Program-made: the position numbers and the translations under genes
The notes under the pieces: generated by a model
Told to the model about the DNA's origin: nothing
The model's database searches: none
What the model saw: the letters and a program-made list of their open reading frames with translations, nothing else
Source of the DNA: JABDBL01 sp963845445
GTDB lineage: Bacteria > Cyanobacteriota > Vampirovibrionia > Obscuribacterales > Obscuribacteraceae
NCBI GenBank assembly: GCA_963845445.1
Contig: CAWJSE010000002.1
Span: 2,604,001 to 2,668,000, forward strand
Length of the DNA stretch: 64,000 nt
Direction: 5' to 3'
Shown here: positions 29,103 through 38,064 of the stretch, in pieces
Numbering within the stretch: position 1 is the stretch's first letter
Layout of the letters: every line of letters starts with the position of its first letter

Positions 29103-29717
29103 ATGGAAGGGCAAACTTTCGAAACCAGCAGTGCATCTCAAATAATGCAATCAGACTTACTCAAGGATGAAAAGATGCTATGGGTTGGGCAACCATTAGC
29201 TAAGCTCTTTACAGGAGCAGATATTTTACTCATCCCATTTGGATTACTTTTCTTTTGCTTCTCAATATTTTGGCTTTCTGGGGCTCTTCGCATTTGGCAT
29301 TGGCAATCTGAACATTTGTTCGATAATTTACCTTTTTCGCTCTTTCCATTGTTTGGTATTCCTTTTGTGTTAATTGGTTTCTATATAGCGTTTGGGCGTT
29401 TTTTCTTTAAATTGTGGAAAAAGCGAAATACCTATTATGCTGTCACAAATCAGCGCGCATTGATTCTTTGTACTGTTCCAAACCGCTCATTAGAAGCGGT
29501 ATTTATTAATGCCAATTCTACTTTGAATAAGTCTGTAAACGCCGACGGCACCGGTACTATAAGCTTCGGAAGCTCTCCTCCAAGAGCAGCCATGTATGCT
29601 AATACCGGTATGGATCTTTTCGTGACAGCTGGCGGCATGGCATTAGCCCCGGCCTTTTACGATATTAGAGATGTAAATAATGTCTATGAATTGATCAGTA
29701 ATCAGCAAAGGAAATAG
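29103..29717 (+). CDS. Membrane protein with bacterial PH-like domain
   Basis: 204 residues. After a short N-terminal segment with DEKMLWVGQP come two membrane helices (DILLIPFGLLFFCFSIFWL and LFPLFGIPFVLIGFYIAF). A cytoplasmic PH-like domain follows (YAVTNQRALIL, then FGSSPPRAAM), ending in YDIRDVNNVYELI. That order (two helices, then the TNxRxLI strand) is typical of bacterial PH-domain membrane proteins of the YdbS/YdbT type. Function unknown. Confidence 0.7.
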   Translation: MEGQTFETSSASQIMQSDLLKDEKMLWVGQPLAKLFTGADILLIPFGLLFFCFSIFWLSGALRIWHWQSEHLFDNLPFSLFPLFGIPFVLIGFYIAFGRFFFKLWKKRNTYYAVTNQRALILCTVPNRSLEAVFINANSTLNKSVNADGTGTISFGSSPPRAAMYANTGMDLFVTAGGMALAPAFYDIRDVNNVYELISNQQRK

Positions 29718-29751
29718 TTTTACAAGAAAAGATAGTTCAAAACTGCAACAA

Positions 29752-30414
29752 TCATATTTTATTATTGCGTGTTTTTTTGCGGCTTTTGCTGGCTTGATTG
29801 TAGTGATGATTTTCGTTAAGCAATTGACCATAGAGAGAAGCTTTATCAGAAGTAAATTTAAGGTTAGTATCCAACGTTTCTTTGCTTTGATATGGCTTGC
29901 CGTAAGTAGCTATGGTTTCAGGCACAAGTTCTGCTTGCGTCTGTTTACTCGTTAATTTGCCATATGCATTGTCTTCATGTTGCGCCTGCACTGGTTGGGC
30001 TAGTCTGGCTTGCACTTCTGCCAAAGCCTTAGAAGAATATGGAATATGTTTTGGTCTGTTATCTTGCGCCGCTGGAACATTGTATTTATAGGCAGCTCCG
30101 CCTGGGTTTCCCGCAATTTTATTTCCCGTTGGCCCATTAATCACCTTTATCGGTTCGGGTCTAAGCCTACCTACACCCTGTTTGTAAGAATAAATAGTAT
30201 CCCAATGCCAGCGGGCTAAATTAGGATTGGCTTTCACCAGTCCCTGCTCCCAACCTTGCACTTGTTGTATGCCTGTAGTTACTCTAACCGTTGGGTTATT
30301 TGAGGATTTTGCATCATTACCTGCCTTGGCAGGCAGTACGGCGCTATAAAAAGTGCTCACAAAAAAGCTGGCACTAATAACTAATAGCGAGTACGGTTTA
30401 GTAAAGTCCTTCAT
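29752..30414 (-). CDS. Exported hypothetical protein
   Basis: About 220 residues. The ATG at 30414 is preferred over a GTG two codons upstream because GAGGGG precedes it. A signal peptide (SLLVISASFFVSTFYSAVLPAKA) is followed by a hydrophilic chain rich in Gln, Asn, Lys and Ala (QGWEQGLVKANPNLARWHWD; ALAEVQARLAQPVQAQ). The C-terminus is very basic (ASKSRKKTRNNKI). No family recognised. It converges with the PH-domain gene. Confidence 0.6.
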   Translation of the reverse strand: MKDFTKPYSLLVISASFFVSTFYSAVLPAKAGNDAKSSNNPTVRVTTGIQQVQGWEQGLVKANPNLARWHWDTIYSYKQGVGRLRPEPIKVINGPTGNKIAGNPGGAAYKYNVPAAQDNRPKHIPYSSKALAEVQARLAQPVQAQHEDNAYGKLTSKQTQAELVPETIATYGKPYQSKETLDTNLKFTSDKASLYGQLLNENHHYNQASKSRKKTRNNKI

Positions 30415-31024
30415 TGGCACCCCTCAAATACAATTATTGCCTTTATCTGAACACAATCAAGTTAAAATCACGATTTAGCCTGCCCAAATGCTAAATTTTG
30501 TCCAAATCCAATGGCAATAGCTTTAATTTACGGAAAAAACCTGAAAATCTAAATCAATTTGTCGTCAAACCAGTAAATCTCTATTTAATTTGGCTAGAAT
30601 AATCAAAAATGAAGGAGCTGGAAGCCTGTAATCCTTGCTCAGCCTCGGCTTAGGGCTAATTGTCTCTCCTGAAAACCAGTTTAAGACATTCATCAAAATT
30701 ATTATACTTTTCAAATATTTTTCGCCAGAGTTATCCATAACTGTCACTTATCCGTAAAACAAAATTATAAAATGGCATCCTGAATTCACTGCCGCAATTT
30801 TTCCGGTTATAGCTGGCGATTTTAATTTCGTTCCTACATGCATTAAAAGCATTTTCTGAAAAGCTGCCAATAGATCTTTTTGCATCACTATAACTTAAAA
30901 GTAATGTGTGTAAATGGTAATGAATCAAAGTGTTTTCTTTTATCCACCTGGGCCGAAAAGTGCGATAATAGACTACCTTTGTAGATTGTTAATTAAGATG
31001 CATAGCATTTAATAAAGGAGCATT
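30415..31024. other. Intergenic region of about 600 bases, no supported gene
   Basis: Two short minus-strand frames (30565-30747 and 30731-30928) overlap each other, lack ribosome sites and show no recognisable features, so I do not call them. The right end holds a GATAAT-like promoter element at about 30962 and the AAAGGAGC ribosome site of the next gene. No repeats or strong hairpins seen. Confidence 0.45.
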
Positions 31025-31225
31025 ATGTCGCAAACACAAACCATAATGGACACATCTGTCCTGGATGAAATTGTTCAATGGATAAAGGCTCTCAAAGACG
31101 TTGGTGTTTCGCCTGATACTGCTGCCAACGTAACAACCAAATTCTTCATAGCTACCAGTGCTGTTGCAGAAGATTATCTAGAAGAGGATGAAGATGAAGA
31201 TTATTCTGATTACGAAGAAGAATAA
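31025..31225 (+). CDS. Small acidic protein
   Basis: 66 residues from an ATG with a strong AAAGGAG ribosome site. An N-terminal helical region (LDEIVQWIKALKDVGVSPDTAA) is followed by a highly acidic tail (YLEEDEDEDYSDYEEE). The clean start signal supports it as a real gene. It is followed after 18 bases by the TPR gene. Function unknown; acidic tails of this kind often mediate binding to basic partners. Confidence 0.65.
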   Translation: MSQTQTIMDTSVLDEIVQWIKALKDVGVSPDTAANVTTKFFIATSAVAEDYLEEDEDEDYSDYEEE

Positions 31226-31243
31226 TCAAACTGTCTTACTGTC

Positions 31244-32011
31244 TTGCTAGAACGCCTCAAACGAAGCTTTGCATTGTTTATGCAAAATTATAAAGTTGTG
31301 CTGATTTTGAGTTTAGGCCTTACATTGTTTGGGCTTTCAGACGTTAGTGCTTTTCCCGGCCTAACTGGGATAAATTCTGGCGGCAATAATGAACAAAAGA
31401 GATCACCAGCTTCCCCCGAGGACGATGATCTTCTCCACATCAAGAAATTTCAGCGCCAGATTTTAGAAGATCTGAATAGTAAAATTAAGGAACATCCAGA
31501 CCTTAGTGATAATTATTTTCGCCGGGCGTTTATTTATTATAAGTTAAAAGAATACAAGCAGGCGATCAAAGACTGCAATCAAGCGATTTCCTGTGGCCTT
31601 GATGATGCAAAATTACATCTTTTAAGAAGCGAGATTTTATTTGCCCAAACAAATTACAGCGAAGCACTAACAGAAATTGATAAGACTATGGCTCTAAATC
31701 ATATTGATGCTAAGGTTTATGTCTTAGCATCTCAAATAAATGACGGTTTAAAGGATTATGCTCAGGGTTTGAAATACTGTTCTAAAGCAATCGATCTTGA
31801 TCCGACCTGCGCAAGTTATTACGAAATTCGGGCTGAGCTTGATTATAAAGTAGAACAATATTTGCGATGCATTGGAGATGCTAATAAAGCCATTGAGCTC
31901 AATCCCAGTTCTGGCAAAGCTTATTCAATTCGGGCCAGAGCCAATTATGCTGTCAGTGATCTCAAACAGGCTAAAATTGACGAGAAAAGAGCCAAAGAGT
32001 TAATGAGATGA
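31244..32011 (+). CDS. Membrane-anchored tetratricopeptide-repeat protein
   Basis: 255 residues from a TTG. A hydrophobic N-terminal helix (YKVVLILSLGLTLFGL) serves as signal or anchor. From about residue 80 there are five to six TPR units with A-x-x-D-x-x-K-A-I-x-L-N/D-P endings (AIKDCNQAISCG, KYCSKAIDLDPTCA, GDANKAIELNPSSG). TPR solenoids bind proteins. It overlaps the start of the efflux adaptor gene by four bases, so it belongs to that operon, possibly as an assembly factor. Confidence 0.8.
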   Translation: MLERLKRSFALFMQNYKVVLILSLGLTLFGLSDVSAFPGLTGINSGGNNEQKRSPASPEDDDLLHIKKFQRQILEDLNSKIKEHPDLSDNYFRRAFIYYKLKEYKQAIKDCNQAISCGLDDAKLHLLRSEILFAQTNYSEALTEIDKTMALNHIDAKVYVLASQINDGLKDYAQGLKYCSKAIDLDPTCASYYEIRAELDYKVEQYLRCIGDANKAIELNPSSGKAYSIRARANYAVSDLKQAKIDEKRAKELMR

Positions 32012-33282
32012 TAAACAGCCAAATAACTCAAAAGTCGGACTTTAATCAATTTTCGATAAAACATCAGATTTATCTTCTTATTCTACTCAGCACTTACACC
32101 TGTTTATCAGCCTGTACCAATCAACAACCCGATAAAACTCCAGCAGCGTCAGCACCAAATCACAACCAGATTTCTTTATCTAAAGAAGCTCTCAATTCAG
32201 CTCAGCTTGAAATATTGACTGTTGAGAATCGCCCTGATCAAGGGAAAATCATTACCACTGCCGAAATCAAAGCTGACGAAAATCGCGTTTTCCATATTAA
32301 CTCGATTGTTGCTGGTCGGGTAGTTGAGGACGACGTAACCTTGGGCAAAGCAATTAAACGCAATGACCAGCTTGCTGTTATCCAGAATTTAGAAGTCGCT
32401 CGCACTTATGGTGAATACATACACCAGGCACATCAAAATGAAGTTGACATTGCTCAAGTGGAAGCCCGTTTAGAACTAGCGAAGAAAACAGTGCAGCGCC
32501 TTGCTAATCTGAGTAAAGAGGGAATCGTTGCTGAAAAGGATTTATTAGCCGCCGAAAATCAACAAAAAATCTTGGAAATCGAACTGAAAGGACTAAATGA
32601 ACATCATCTTCATATAAGAGCCGAAGCCAAAGAATTGCTCTCTACCTATGGTGTTTCACTGGAGAAAGAAGAGAAACGAGGAATAGAACATATTGATTCA
32701 GGCAGTCCAATTGTAGCTCCTAAAAGTGGTGTAGTCATTCAAAAAAATGTCACCGTAGGCGACGTAGTATCCCCTAGTCAGGTACTCTATGTGGTGGCAG
32801 ACCTGTCACAAGTTTGGTTAGATGTGGCCGTTTATGATAAAGACTTGCAAAAAATCAAAGAAGGAGAATTTGTAACTTTCCACAGTGACAGTCTACACGG
32901 TACTAAGTTCAACGGCAGTATAAGCTATATTCAACCAGTAGCGGGCGACACCACTAAAACTTTCCTTGCCCGTGTCATTTTACCCAACCAAAATATGATT
33001 CTTAAGCCTGGAATGTTCGGTCAAGCCGAGATAAGCTACAGTAGCAGTAAGGGATATCCTTATTTGTATGATCGATCATTGCAAAAATACGATAATGAAA
33101 CATTTGTCTTTATTAGAGCTAAGGATGGCACTTTTGAAAAGCGGGTTGTCACACTAGGAGATAGAGTAGATGACGGCTATCTCATAACAGCAGGACTTAG
33201 TGCTGGTGAAGAAGTTGTCGGTAGCGGTAGTTTCAAACTTAAATCTGAATTATTGAAATCTAAAATTGGCAACGACGAATAA
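32008..33282 (+). CDS. RND efflux periplasmic adaptor lipoprotein (CzcB/CusB type)
   Basis: 424 residues. The N-terminal helix ends in a lipobox (LSAC), so the protein is probably lipid-anchored in the periplasm. The barrel-sandwich halves flank an alpha-hairpin (VEARLELAKKTVQRLANLSK). The second lipoyl half reads SPIVAPKSGVVIQKNVTVGD, followed by the beta-barrel (ADLSQVWLDVAVYD) and membrane-proximal domains. It links the inner-membrane RND pump to an outer-membrane channel; none is encoded nearby. Only one base separates its stop from the pump ATG. Confidence 0.9.
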   Translation: MINSQITQKSDFNQFSIKHQIYLLILLSTYTCLSACTNQQPDKTPAASAPNHNQISLSKEALNSAQLEILTVENRPDQGKIITTAEIKADENRVFHINSIVAGRVVEDDVTLGKAIKRNDQLAVIQNLEVARTYGEYIHQAHQNEVDIAQVEARLELAKKTVQRLANLSKEGIVAEKDLLAAENQQKILEIELKGLNEHHLHIRAEAKELLSTYGVSLEKEEKRGIEHIDSGSPIVAPKSGVVIQKNVTVGDVVSPSQVLYVVADLSQVWLDVAVYDKDLQKIKEGEFVTFHSDSLHGTKFNGSISYIQPVAGDTTKTFLARVILPNQNMILKPGMFGQAEISYSSSKGYPYLYDRSLQKYDNETFVFIRAKDGTFEKRVVTLGDRVDDGYLITAGLSAGEEVVGSGSFKLKSELLKSKIGNDE

Positions 33283-33283
33283 C

Positions 33284-36200
33284 ATGGAAAGTTTTCTAGC
33301 TAAACTTACTCGCTTTAAATCTTTAGTGTGCCTTCTATTCTTGTTTTTTATAAGCGCCGGCATTTATAGCCTACTGCATTTACCTATCGATGCTTTTCCA
33401 GACCTAGCTAATAATCAGGTACAAATATTCACTGAAGCACCAGGAATGGGACCAATTGAAATCGAACAATTGATTACTATCCCGCTGGAATCAACCATGA
33501 ATGGCTTACCTTCTGTTCAACAGATCCGATCAATATCGAAATATGGTTTATCTGTTATTACGGTTGTTTTTCCAGATAATCTGGGTACTTATTTTCCCAG
33601 ACAACTTGTTTTCGAACATTTACAGGCAGCTCACTCCCGCTTGCCGGAGAGAGTAGAATCTCAGCTTGGACCGGTAAGCACCGCTATGGGCGAAATTTAT
33701 CAATATGTTTTAGAAGGCCCCACGCACTCACCGACAGAGTTAAAAACAATACAAGAGTGGGACATTAAATACGCCTTGCGAACTGTGCCTGGCGTAGCTG
33801 AAGTAAATACTTGGGGTGGTCTGACTGATGAATTTCTCGTAACCATCTTGCCCTCTAAATTGCAACTCTACGGAATTACTATCAAAGAAGTTCTGGAAGC
33901 ACTCAAAGATAATAACGAAAATTTTGGCGCAGGCATCATCAACCACGAAAGTGAGCAATATATAGTGCGCGGCATTGGGAAAGTAGACTCTATTAATGAC
34001 ATCGAGAATATTATTGTAAAGTCTGCCAACGGCGTACCCATTTATATAAAGAGCCTGGGGGCCGTTAGCCATGGAGCTGGACTACGCCAGGGCGCCGCCA
34101 CCAAAGATGGCTTAGGCGAAGTAGTGGTTGGCTTAGTAATGATGCTTAAAGGCGAAAACAGCCAAACTGTCATTGGTAAAGTAAAAGAAAAGATAGCAGA
34201 AATTACGCACAATCTTCCGGAAGGAGTAATTCTCAAACCATTTTATGATCAATCTAAATTAGTTGAACAAACCATTGACACAGTACGTATAAACCTCCTG
34301 GAAGGAGGACTGCTTGTCATAGTAGTGCTTTTTCTTACCGTCGGGAATATCAGAGCTGCTCTCATAGTCGCGTCTGTAATCCCATTAGCAATGACCTTTT
34401 CTTTCCTCGGTATGCGCTGCACTGGCATTACAGCCAACATTATGAGCCTAGGGGCAATTGACTTTGGCATGATTGTGGACGGCGCCATTGTCATGGTCGA
34501 GAACATATTACGCAACTTAAACAATAAAGAATTAGCACATCTGACCAAGCAACAAATAATTGAGCAATCGGTCACTGAAGTATGCAGGCCAATTTTATTT
34601 GGCATTTTGATTATTACTGTAGTTTATTTTCCTATTTTATGCCTAGAAGGTATCGAATACAAAATGTTTTCGCCAATGGTAATTACCGTCTGCTCAGCGT
34701 TGTTAGGGTCGCTCTTATTGTCTTTATTGCTAATTCCCGTACTCTGTATATTTTTTCTAAATCGAAATACTTTGGAGAAAGAAACTTTTATTATCAGCTC
34801 TGCAAAACAAGGCTATAAAAAATTGCTCGATCAAGCGCTGGCTAATAAGCGCAATACAATAAGTATTGCTTTAGCCTTGCTGGCGATAAGTATTTTTTCT
34901 CTGTTTTTTATCGGCACTGAATTTGTACCCAAACTGGATGAAGGCGATTTATTGCTAGAAGTTAAAGAATTTCCCAGCATTTCTTTACCAGCCGCTATAG
35001 AAACAGCCATTCAAATCGAAAGAATAATTAAACAATTTCCTCAAGTGCAAACTGTCGTTTCTCGTTTAGGCAGGCCAGACTTAGCTACAGACCCAATGGG
35101 TGTTTATGGTACCGATTGCTTTATTATGCTTTATCCAAAAAACTCCTGGGATCCAACACACCATTGGCCTCTGGGCTTTAGTAAGGAATTATTGATTGAA
35201 GAGTTGCGCAAAAAGTTAAATGATACTATTCCCGGTGCCACTTTTAATTTCAGTCAACCGATAGCTATGCGTGTGGACGAACTTGTTTCTGGCGTACGCT
35301 CAGATTTAGCCGTGAAGATCTTCGGAGATGATATAGATTATTTACAACAAAAAGCAGAAGAAGTGCAACATGTCATTGCAAAAGTAAAAGGAGCTACTGA
35401 CTTACAAGTTGAGCGATTAACCGGCAGTGCACAAATAGAAATAATTCCAGATAGAGTCAAACTTGCTCGCTATGGAGTAAACATCGCCGAGATTCGTACT
35501 TTATTACAAGCAGCCATTATTGGCATAGCAGAAACTCAGGTCATTCAGGGCAGAAAACGTTTTAATATACGAATTCAGTTTCCCACCGGTATGCGTCTTG
35601 AACCCTCTGATGTGGGCGATTTGTTAATACAAGGTAGCAATGGCAAATTGGTACCACTCAGTCAAGTAGCAGAAGTGAAAACTGCTCAGACACTTGAAAC
35701 CATAAACCGTGAGTTCGGGCAGCGTCGCATCGTTGTTCAATGTAATGTCCGCAATCGTGATTTAGGCTCATTCGTCAAAGAATGCCAGAACAAAGTAAGA
35801 CAATCGATCTCATTAGATAAAGGTTACCGTATAACCTGGGGTGGACAATTTGAAAATCAACAACGCGCTATGAACAAATTTATTTTTGTCATACCGCTTT
35901 CAATACTGATTATTTTTACTTTGCTTATTTTCACTTTCCATTCTGCCAAACAAGCCCTCATCGTACTTTTAAATGTGCCCTTCGCTCTTATCGGAGGTAT
36001 ATTCGCTCTCTGGTTAAGACATATGTATTTAAGCGTCCCTGCCTCAATAGGTTTCATTGCACTGTTTGGGGTAGCTGTTCTAAATGGACTGGTGTTGGTT
36101 TCCTATATAAATAAATTAGTTGAGCAAGGATTAACTGTTCACCAGGCAACCAAACAAGGCTCTCTGGCCCGCCTGCGTCCGGTCTTGATGACTGCTCTTG

Positions 36201-36373
36201 TAGCAGCGCTGGGTTTTCTGCCCATGGCCTTATCTCAGGGCTCAGGAGCTGAAATTCAAAAACCCTTGGCTACCGTAGTCATAGGCGGTCTATGCACATC
36301 TACTTTGCTTACTCTTTTGGTATTACCAGTAGTCTATGAATGGGCTTTTAATTATAAAAAGAAAAACGCCTGA
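33284..36373 (+). CDS. Heavy-metal RND efflux pump, CzcA family
   Basis: About 1029 residues and twelve helices with two large periplasmic loops. ATG at 33284, one base after the adaptor stop, is preferred over the overlapping TTG at 33266. The proton-relay motif of the heavy-metal branch is present as DFGMIVDGAIVMVEN (Asp393, Asp399, Glu406), characteristic of CzcA-type divalent-metal exporters. FVPKLDEGDLLLEV opens the second half. The exported metal (Zn, Co, Ni, Cd or Cu/Ag) cannot be read from sequence. Confidence 0.93.
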   Translation: MESFLAKLTRFKSLVCLLFLFFISAGIYSLLHLPIDAFPDLANNQVQIFTEAPGMGPIEIEQLITIPLESTMNGLPSVQQIRSISKYGLSVITVVFPDNLGTYFPRQLVFEHLQAAHSRLPERVESQLGPVSTAMGEIYQYVLEGPTHSPTELKTIQEWDIKYALRTVPGVAEVNTWGGLTDEFLVTILPSKLQLYGITIKEVLEALKDNNENFGAGIINHESEQYIVRGIGKVDSINDIENIIVKSANGVPIYIKSLGAVSHGAGLRQGAATKDGLGEVVVGLVMMLKGENSQTVIGKVKEKIAEITHNLPEGVILKPFYDQSKLVEQTIDTVRINLLEGGLLVIVVLFLTVGNIRAALIVASVIPLAMTFSFLGMRCTGITANIMSLGAIDFGMIVDGAIVMVENILRNLNNKELAHLTKQQIIEQSVTEVCRPILFGILIITVVYFPILCLEGIEYKMFSPMVITVCSALLGSLLLSLLLIPVLCIFFLNRNTLEKETFIISSAKQGYKKLLDQALANKRNTISIALALLAISIFSLFFIGTEFVPKLDEGDLLLEVKEFPSISLPAAIETAIQIERIIKQFPQVQTVVSRLGRPDLATDPMGVYGTDCFIMLYPKNSWDPTHHWPLGFSKELLIEELRKKLNDTIPGATFNFSQPIAMRVDELVSGVRSDLAVKIFGDDIDYLQQKAEEVQHVIAKVKGATDLQVERLTGSAQIEIIPDRVKLARYGVNIAEIRTLLQAAIIGIAETQVIQGRKRFNIRIQFPTGMRLEPSDVGDLLIQGSNGKLVPLSQVAEVKTAQTLETINREFGQRRIVVQCNVRNRDLGSFVKECQNKVRQSISLDKGYRITWGGQFENQQRAMNKFIFVIPLSILIIFTLLIFTFHSAKQALIVLLNVPFALIGGIFALWLRHMYLSVPASIGFIALFGVAVLNGLVLVSYINKLVEQGLTVHQATKQGSLARLRPVLMTALVAALGFLPMALSQGSGAEIQKPLATVVIGGLCTSTLLTLLVLPVVYEWAFNYKKKNA

Positions 36374-36497
36374 TATGAAAAATTTTCTATGGCAAGTTTG
36401 GTAAGTGAGATTTCTTTTTATTCATTGTTTTATTGTCATTTTAAGCACAAAATGTAATAATCGTAATAAAAGTAAGCTATTTATTACCGAGGTTTAT

Positions 36498-36797
36498 ATG
36501 CAAGCAAGTAGTGTCAAAAGCGTGACCATGACCAGCAAAGGACAAGTTACCTTATCTAGCAAAATCAGGAAGAAACTCGGGTTTGACAAAGGTGCAACAT
36601 TTATTGAAGTTCTTATAGGTAATTGTGTGCTCTTAGTGCCTGAAGATCGCGTATTATCAGGCATAATGGCTCGCGCCCAAGAAACGCTAAAAGACGCTGG
36701 TGTAAGCGCCAAGGAACTTTTGACTGAGGTAGAAGAAGTCAAAACAGAGCGATTTGCAAAAAGATACCCCAAGCTCGCTAAATCCAAGGTAAAATGA
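36498..36797 (+). CDS. AbrB/MazE-type antitoxin
   Basis: 99 residues from the ATG at 36498, which has a GAGG ribosome site; a longer frame starting at 36405 lacks one. The N-terminal swapped-hairpin DNA-binding domain reads VTMTSKGQVTLSSKIRKKLG, as in AbrB/SpoVT antitoxins. The rest is a helical toxin-binding tail (LKDAGVSAKELLTEVEEVK). The TGA overlaps the ATG of the PIN-domain gene (ATGA), the usual toxin-antitoxin arrangement. Such antitoxins usually autorepress. Confidence 0.8.
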   Translation: MQASSVKSVTMTSKGQVTLSSKIRKKLGFDKGATFIEVLIGNCVLLVPEDRVLSGIMARAQETLKDAGVSAKELLTEVEEVKTERFAKRYPKLAKSKVK

Positions 36798-37265
36798 CTA
36801 TACAGGCTGGCTCACTTCTTTTGCAGACTCAAATGTTTTTATTGAAGCACTTTTTATTCCAAGCTCATCGGCTTCGGTCGTAATAAAAATCATTGCCACC
36901 GGCGCTTTCAAAATTGCCACATGTAAGCCGGTAATTCACGACGTAGCTAGAGTGATCGTCAACAAGTTAAACAACAGTGCAAGCCACTCAAAAATAATCC
37001 TGGAAGAATGGCAGAACCTTCAAAAGCGCATAAAACTGAAAGTTTTGTCCGATCCGCCGCCGATTTTGTAGAAAAAACCTATATTGATTTCATAAGCTCT
37101 ATGCGCCACAAAGCGGATATTGAAATACTGGCAGCAGCTTTAATTACAAAACCAGCAGCAATCTTATCTGGCAATCGTAAGCACTTTAACAATATCGTTG
37201 CTATCAAAAGTGGTATTCCAATATTTTCTTGCCCGGAGTTTATGGAAGCGCTAGCAATGAACTAA
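36794..37265 (+). pseudogene. PIN-domain (VapC-like) toxin, broken by two frameshifts
   Basis: Starts at the ATG overlapping the antitoxin stop. After about 10 codons a missing T near 36828 shifts the frame. The continuation ADSNVFIEALFIPSSSASVV carries the first catalytic Asp. A second indel in the CCGCCGCC run (37051-37060) shifts again to DFVEKTYIDFISSMRHKADI and ILAAALITKPAAILSGNRKH, with the later catalytic Asp, and the gene ends EFMEALAMN at 37265. The repaired product (about 156 residues) fits a PIN RNase. Two lesions in one small gene may mean true inactivation or sequence error. Confidence 0.65.
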
Positions 37266-37358
37266 GCGCAAAAACCAACTGCCGATTTTACTCCCGACTT
37301 TTTATGCAAAGGGATAGGTTGTCATGCCAAGCTGCTTCACTGACGATTTACCCTAGAG

Positions 37359-37432
37359 TTAGCATAGTTAGCGCTAGCTCCGTCATTTGTGATAATGGTT
37401 TTCATTTTCAATACTAGCGCTAACTATGCTAA
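37359..37432. repeat. Perfect 19-bp inverted repeat with a Fur/Zur-like site in its loop
   Basis: The arms TTAGCATAGTTAGCGCTAG (37359-37377) and its exact reverse complement (37414-37432) are separated by 36 bases. The spacer contains a Fur/Zur-like operator. Neither arm is followed by a T run, so it is not a standard terminator. It could be the ends of a tiny miniature element, a regulatory cruciform or a binding site for a dimeric regulator. It lies between the broken toxin gene and the GC-rich island. Confidence 0.8.
37390..37404. promoter_or_regulatory. Fur/Zur-like operator 1
   Basis: TGATAAT-G-GTTTTCA, an imperfect 7-1-7 inverted repeat. The 19-mer starting at 37391 matches the E. coli Fur consensus at 15 of 19 positions. 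It shares 15 bases (AATGGTTTTCATTTT) with a second copy 47 bases downstream and the core GGTTTTCATT with the palindrome at 60.5 kb. The regulator is not encoded here. Confidence 0.5.
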
Positions 37433-37436
37433 TTAA

Positions 37437-37451
37437 TGACAATGGTTTTCA
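37437..37451. promoter_or_regulatory. Fur/Zur-like operator 2
   Basis: TGACAAT-G-GTTTTCA, a second copy of the site at 37390, repeated directly with a 47-base period. It is followed by an AT-rich stretch suited to a promoter. The nearest downstream genes are the small island genes and the COG0523 GTPase, which in other bacteria is often under Zur control. Confidence 0.5.
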
Positions 37452-37455
37452 TTTT

Positions 37456-37777
37456 ACTTTTGAACACTTTTTTATTTTGTAAAATCATCTTTTTTGATCG
37501 CATCATACTAAAAAATCGCCTAGTTTAAGCCACTTTCCCGCATTGTCTTGACCAAAATTTTACGCCTCATAGGTCTATTGAATTACTCCCTAACAACTTG
37601 CCAAAATAAAAACGTTCCGTGGTAATGAGTCAAACTGTAACACCAACAACCAAGCACCTTCGCCCCTAATTAGAAAATTGTCTATGTGCCCTGAGGCTAT
37701 GAGCGAAATGCTGCGGTTGGATCAGACCTACGATCAGGTGCAGTCAGCTTGAAAAAAATTCTGACAGGAAACCATCA
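37456..37777. other. Leader of the GC-rich island, possible very small gene
   Basis: AT-rich sequence turns GC-richer at about 37.6 kb. An ATG at 37627 opens MSQTVTPTTKHLRP and stops. With one added base it would continue as LIRKLSMCPEAMSEM and LRLDQTYDQVQSA to a stop at about 37752. That 42-residue product is plausible but not proven. No other feature seen. Confidence 0.3.
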
Positions 37778-37942
37778 ATGCCTCTTTTCCCAATGCTCCC
37801 TCTCACCCGATTTCCCAAATACCCCCTGCCACCTGATCCAGACCAGCCTGCCGAGCCGTCCCCCAAGGCTTGGCAGCTCTGGTCGGTTCCCGTGTTCGCT
37901 CTCATTGCTACCGCTATCCTCGGCTGGTTCCGGTCAAACTGA
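37778..37942 (+). CDS. Small proline-rich membrane protein
   Basis: 54 residues from an ATG with AGGAA eight bases upstream. A Pro-rich N-terminus (MPLFPMLPLTRFPKYPLPPD) precedes one membrane helix (LWSVPVFALIATAILGWF). The frame stops at TGA 37940-37942. Reading on in the same frame gives PIELRRQPVKTFLVKPPNGA and onward without another stop until 38056, nine bases before the COG0523 ATG. The real gene may therefore be longer and the TGA an error. Function unknown. Confidence 0.5.
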   Translation: MPLFPMLPLTRFPKYPLPPDPDQPAEPSPKAWQLWSVPVFALIATAILGWFRSN

Positions 37943-38064
37943 CCAATCGAGCTGCGGCGTCAACCCGTCAAAACGTTCCTTGTCAAACCACCCAACGGTG
38001 CTTCATTCTCACTTGCTCAGGACAGCGAACTGAGCTTCTCCCTTTACAGAAAGTGAATCACACC

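Noticed and set aside
30565..30928. Two overlapping minus-strand small frames
   Set aside because: They overlap each other, lack start signals and have no family resemblance.
37359..37432. Inverted repeat considered as a rho-independent terminator of the toxin gene
   Set aside because: Spacer of 36 bases and no T run after either arm; a regulatory or mobile element fits better.
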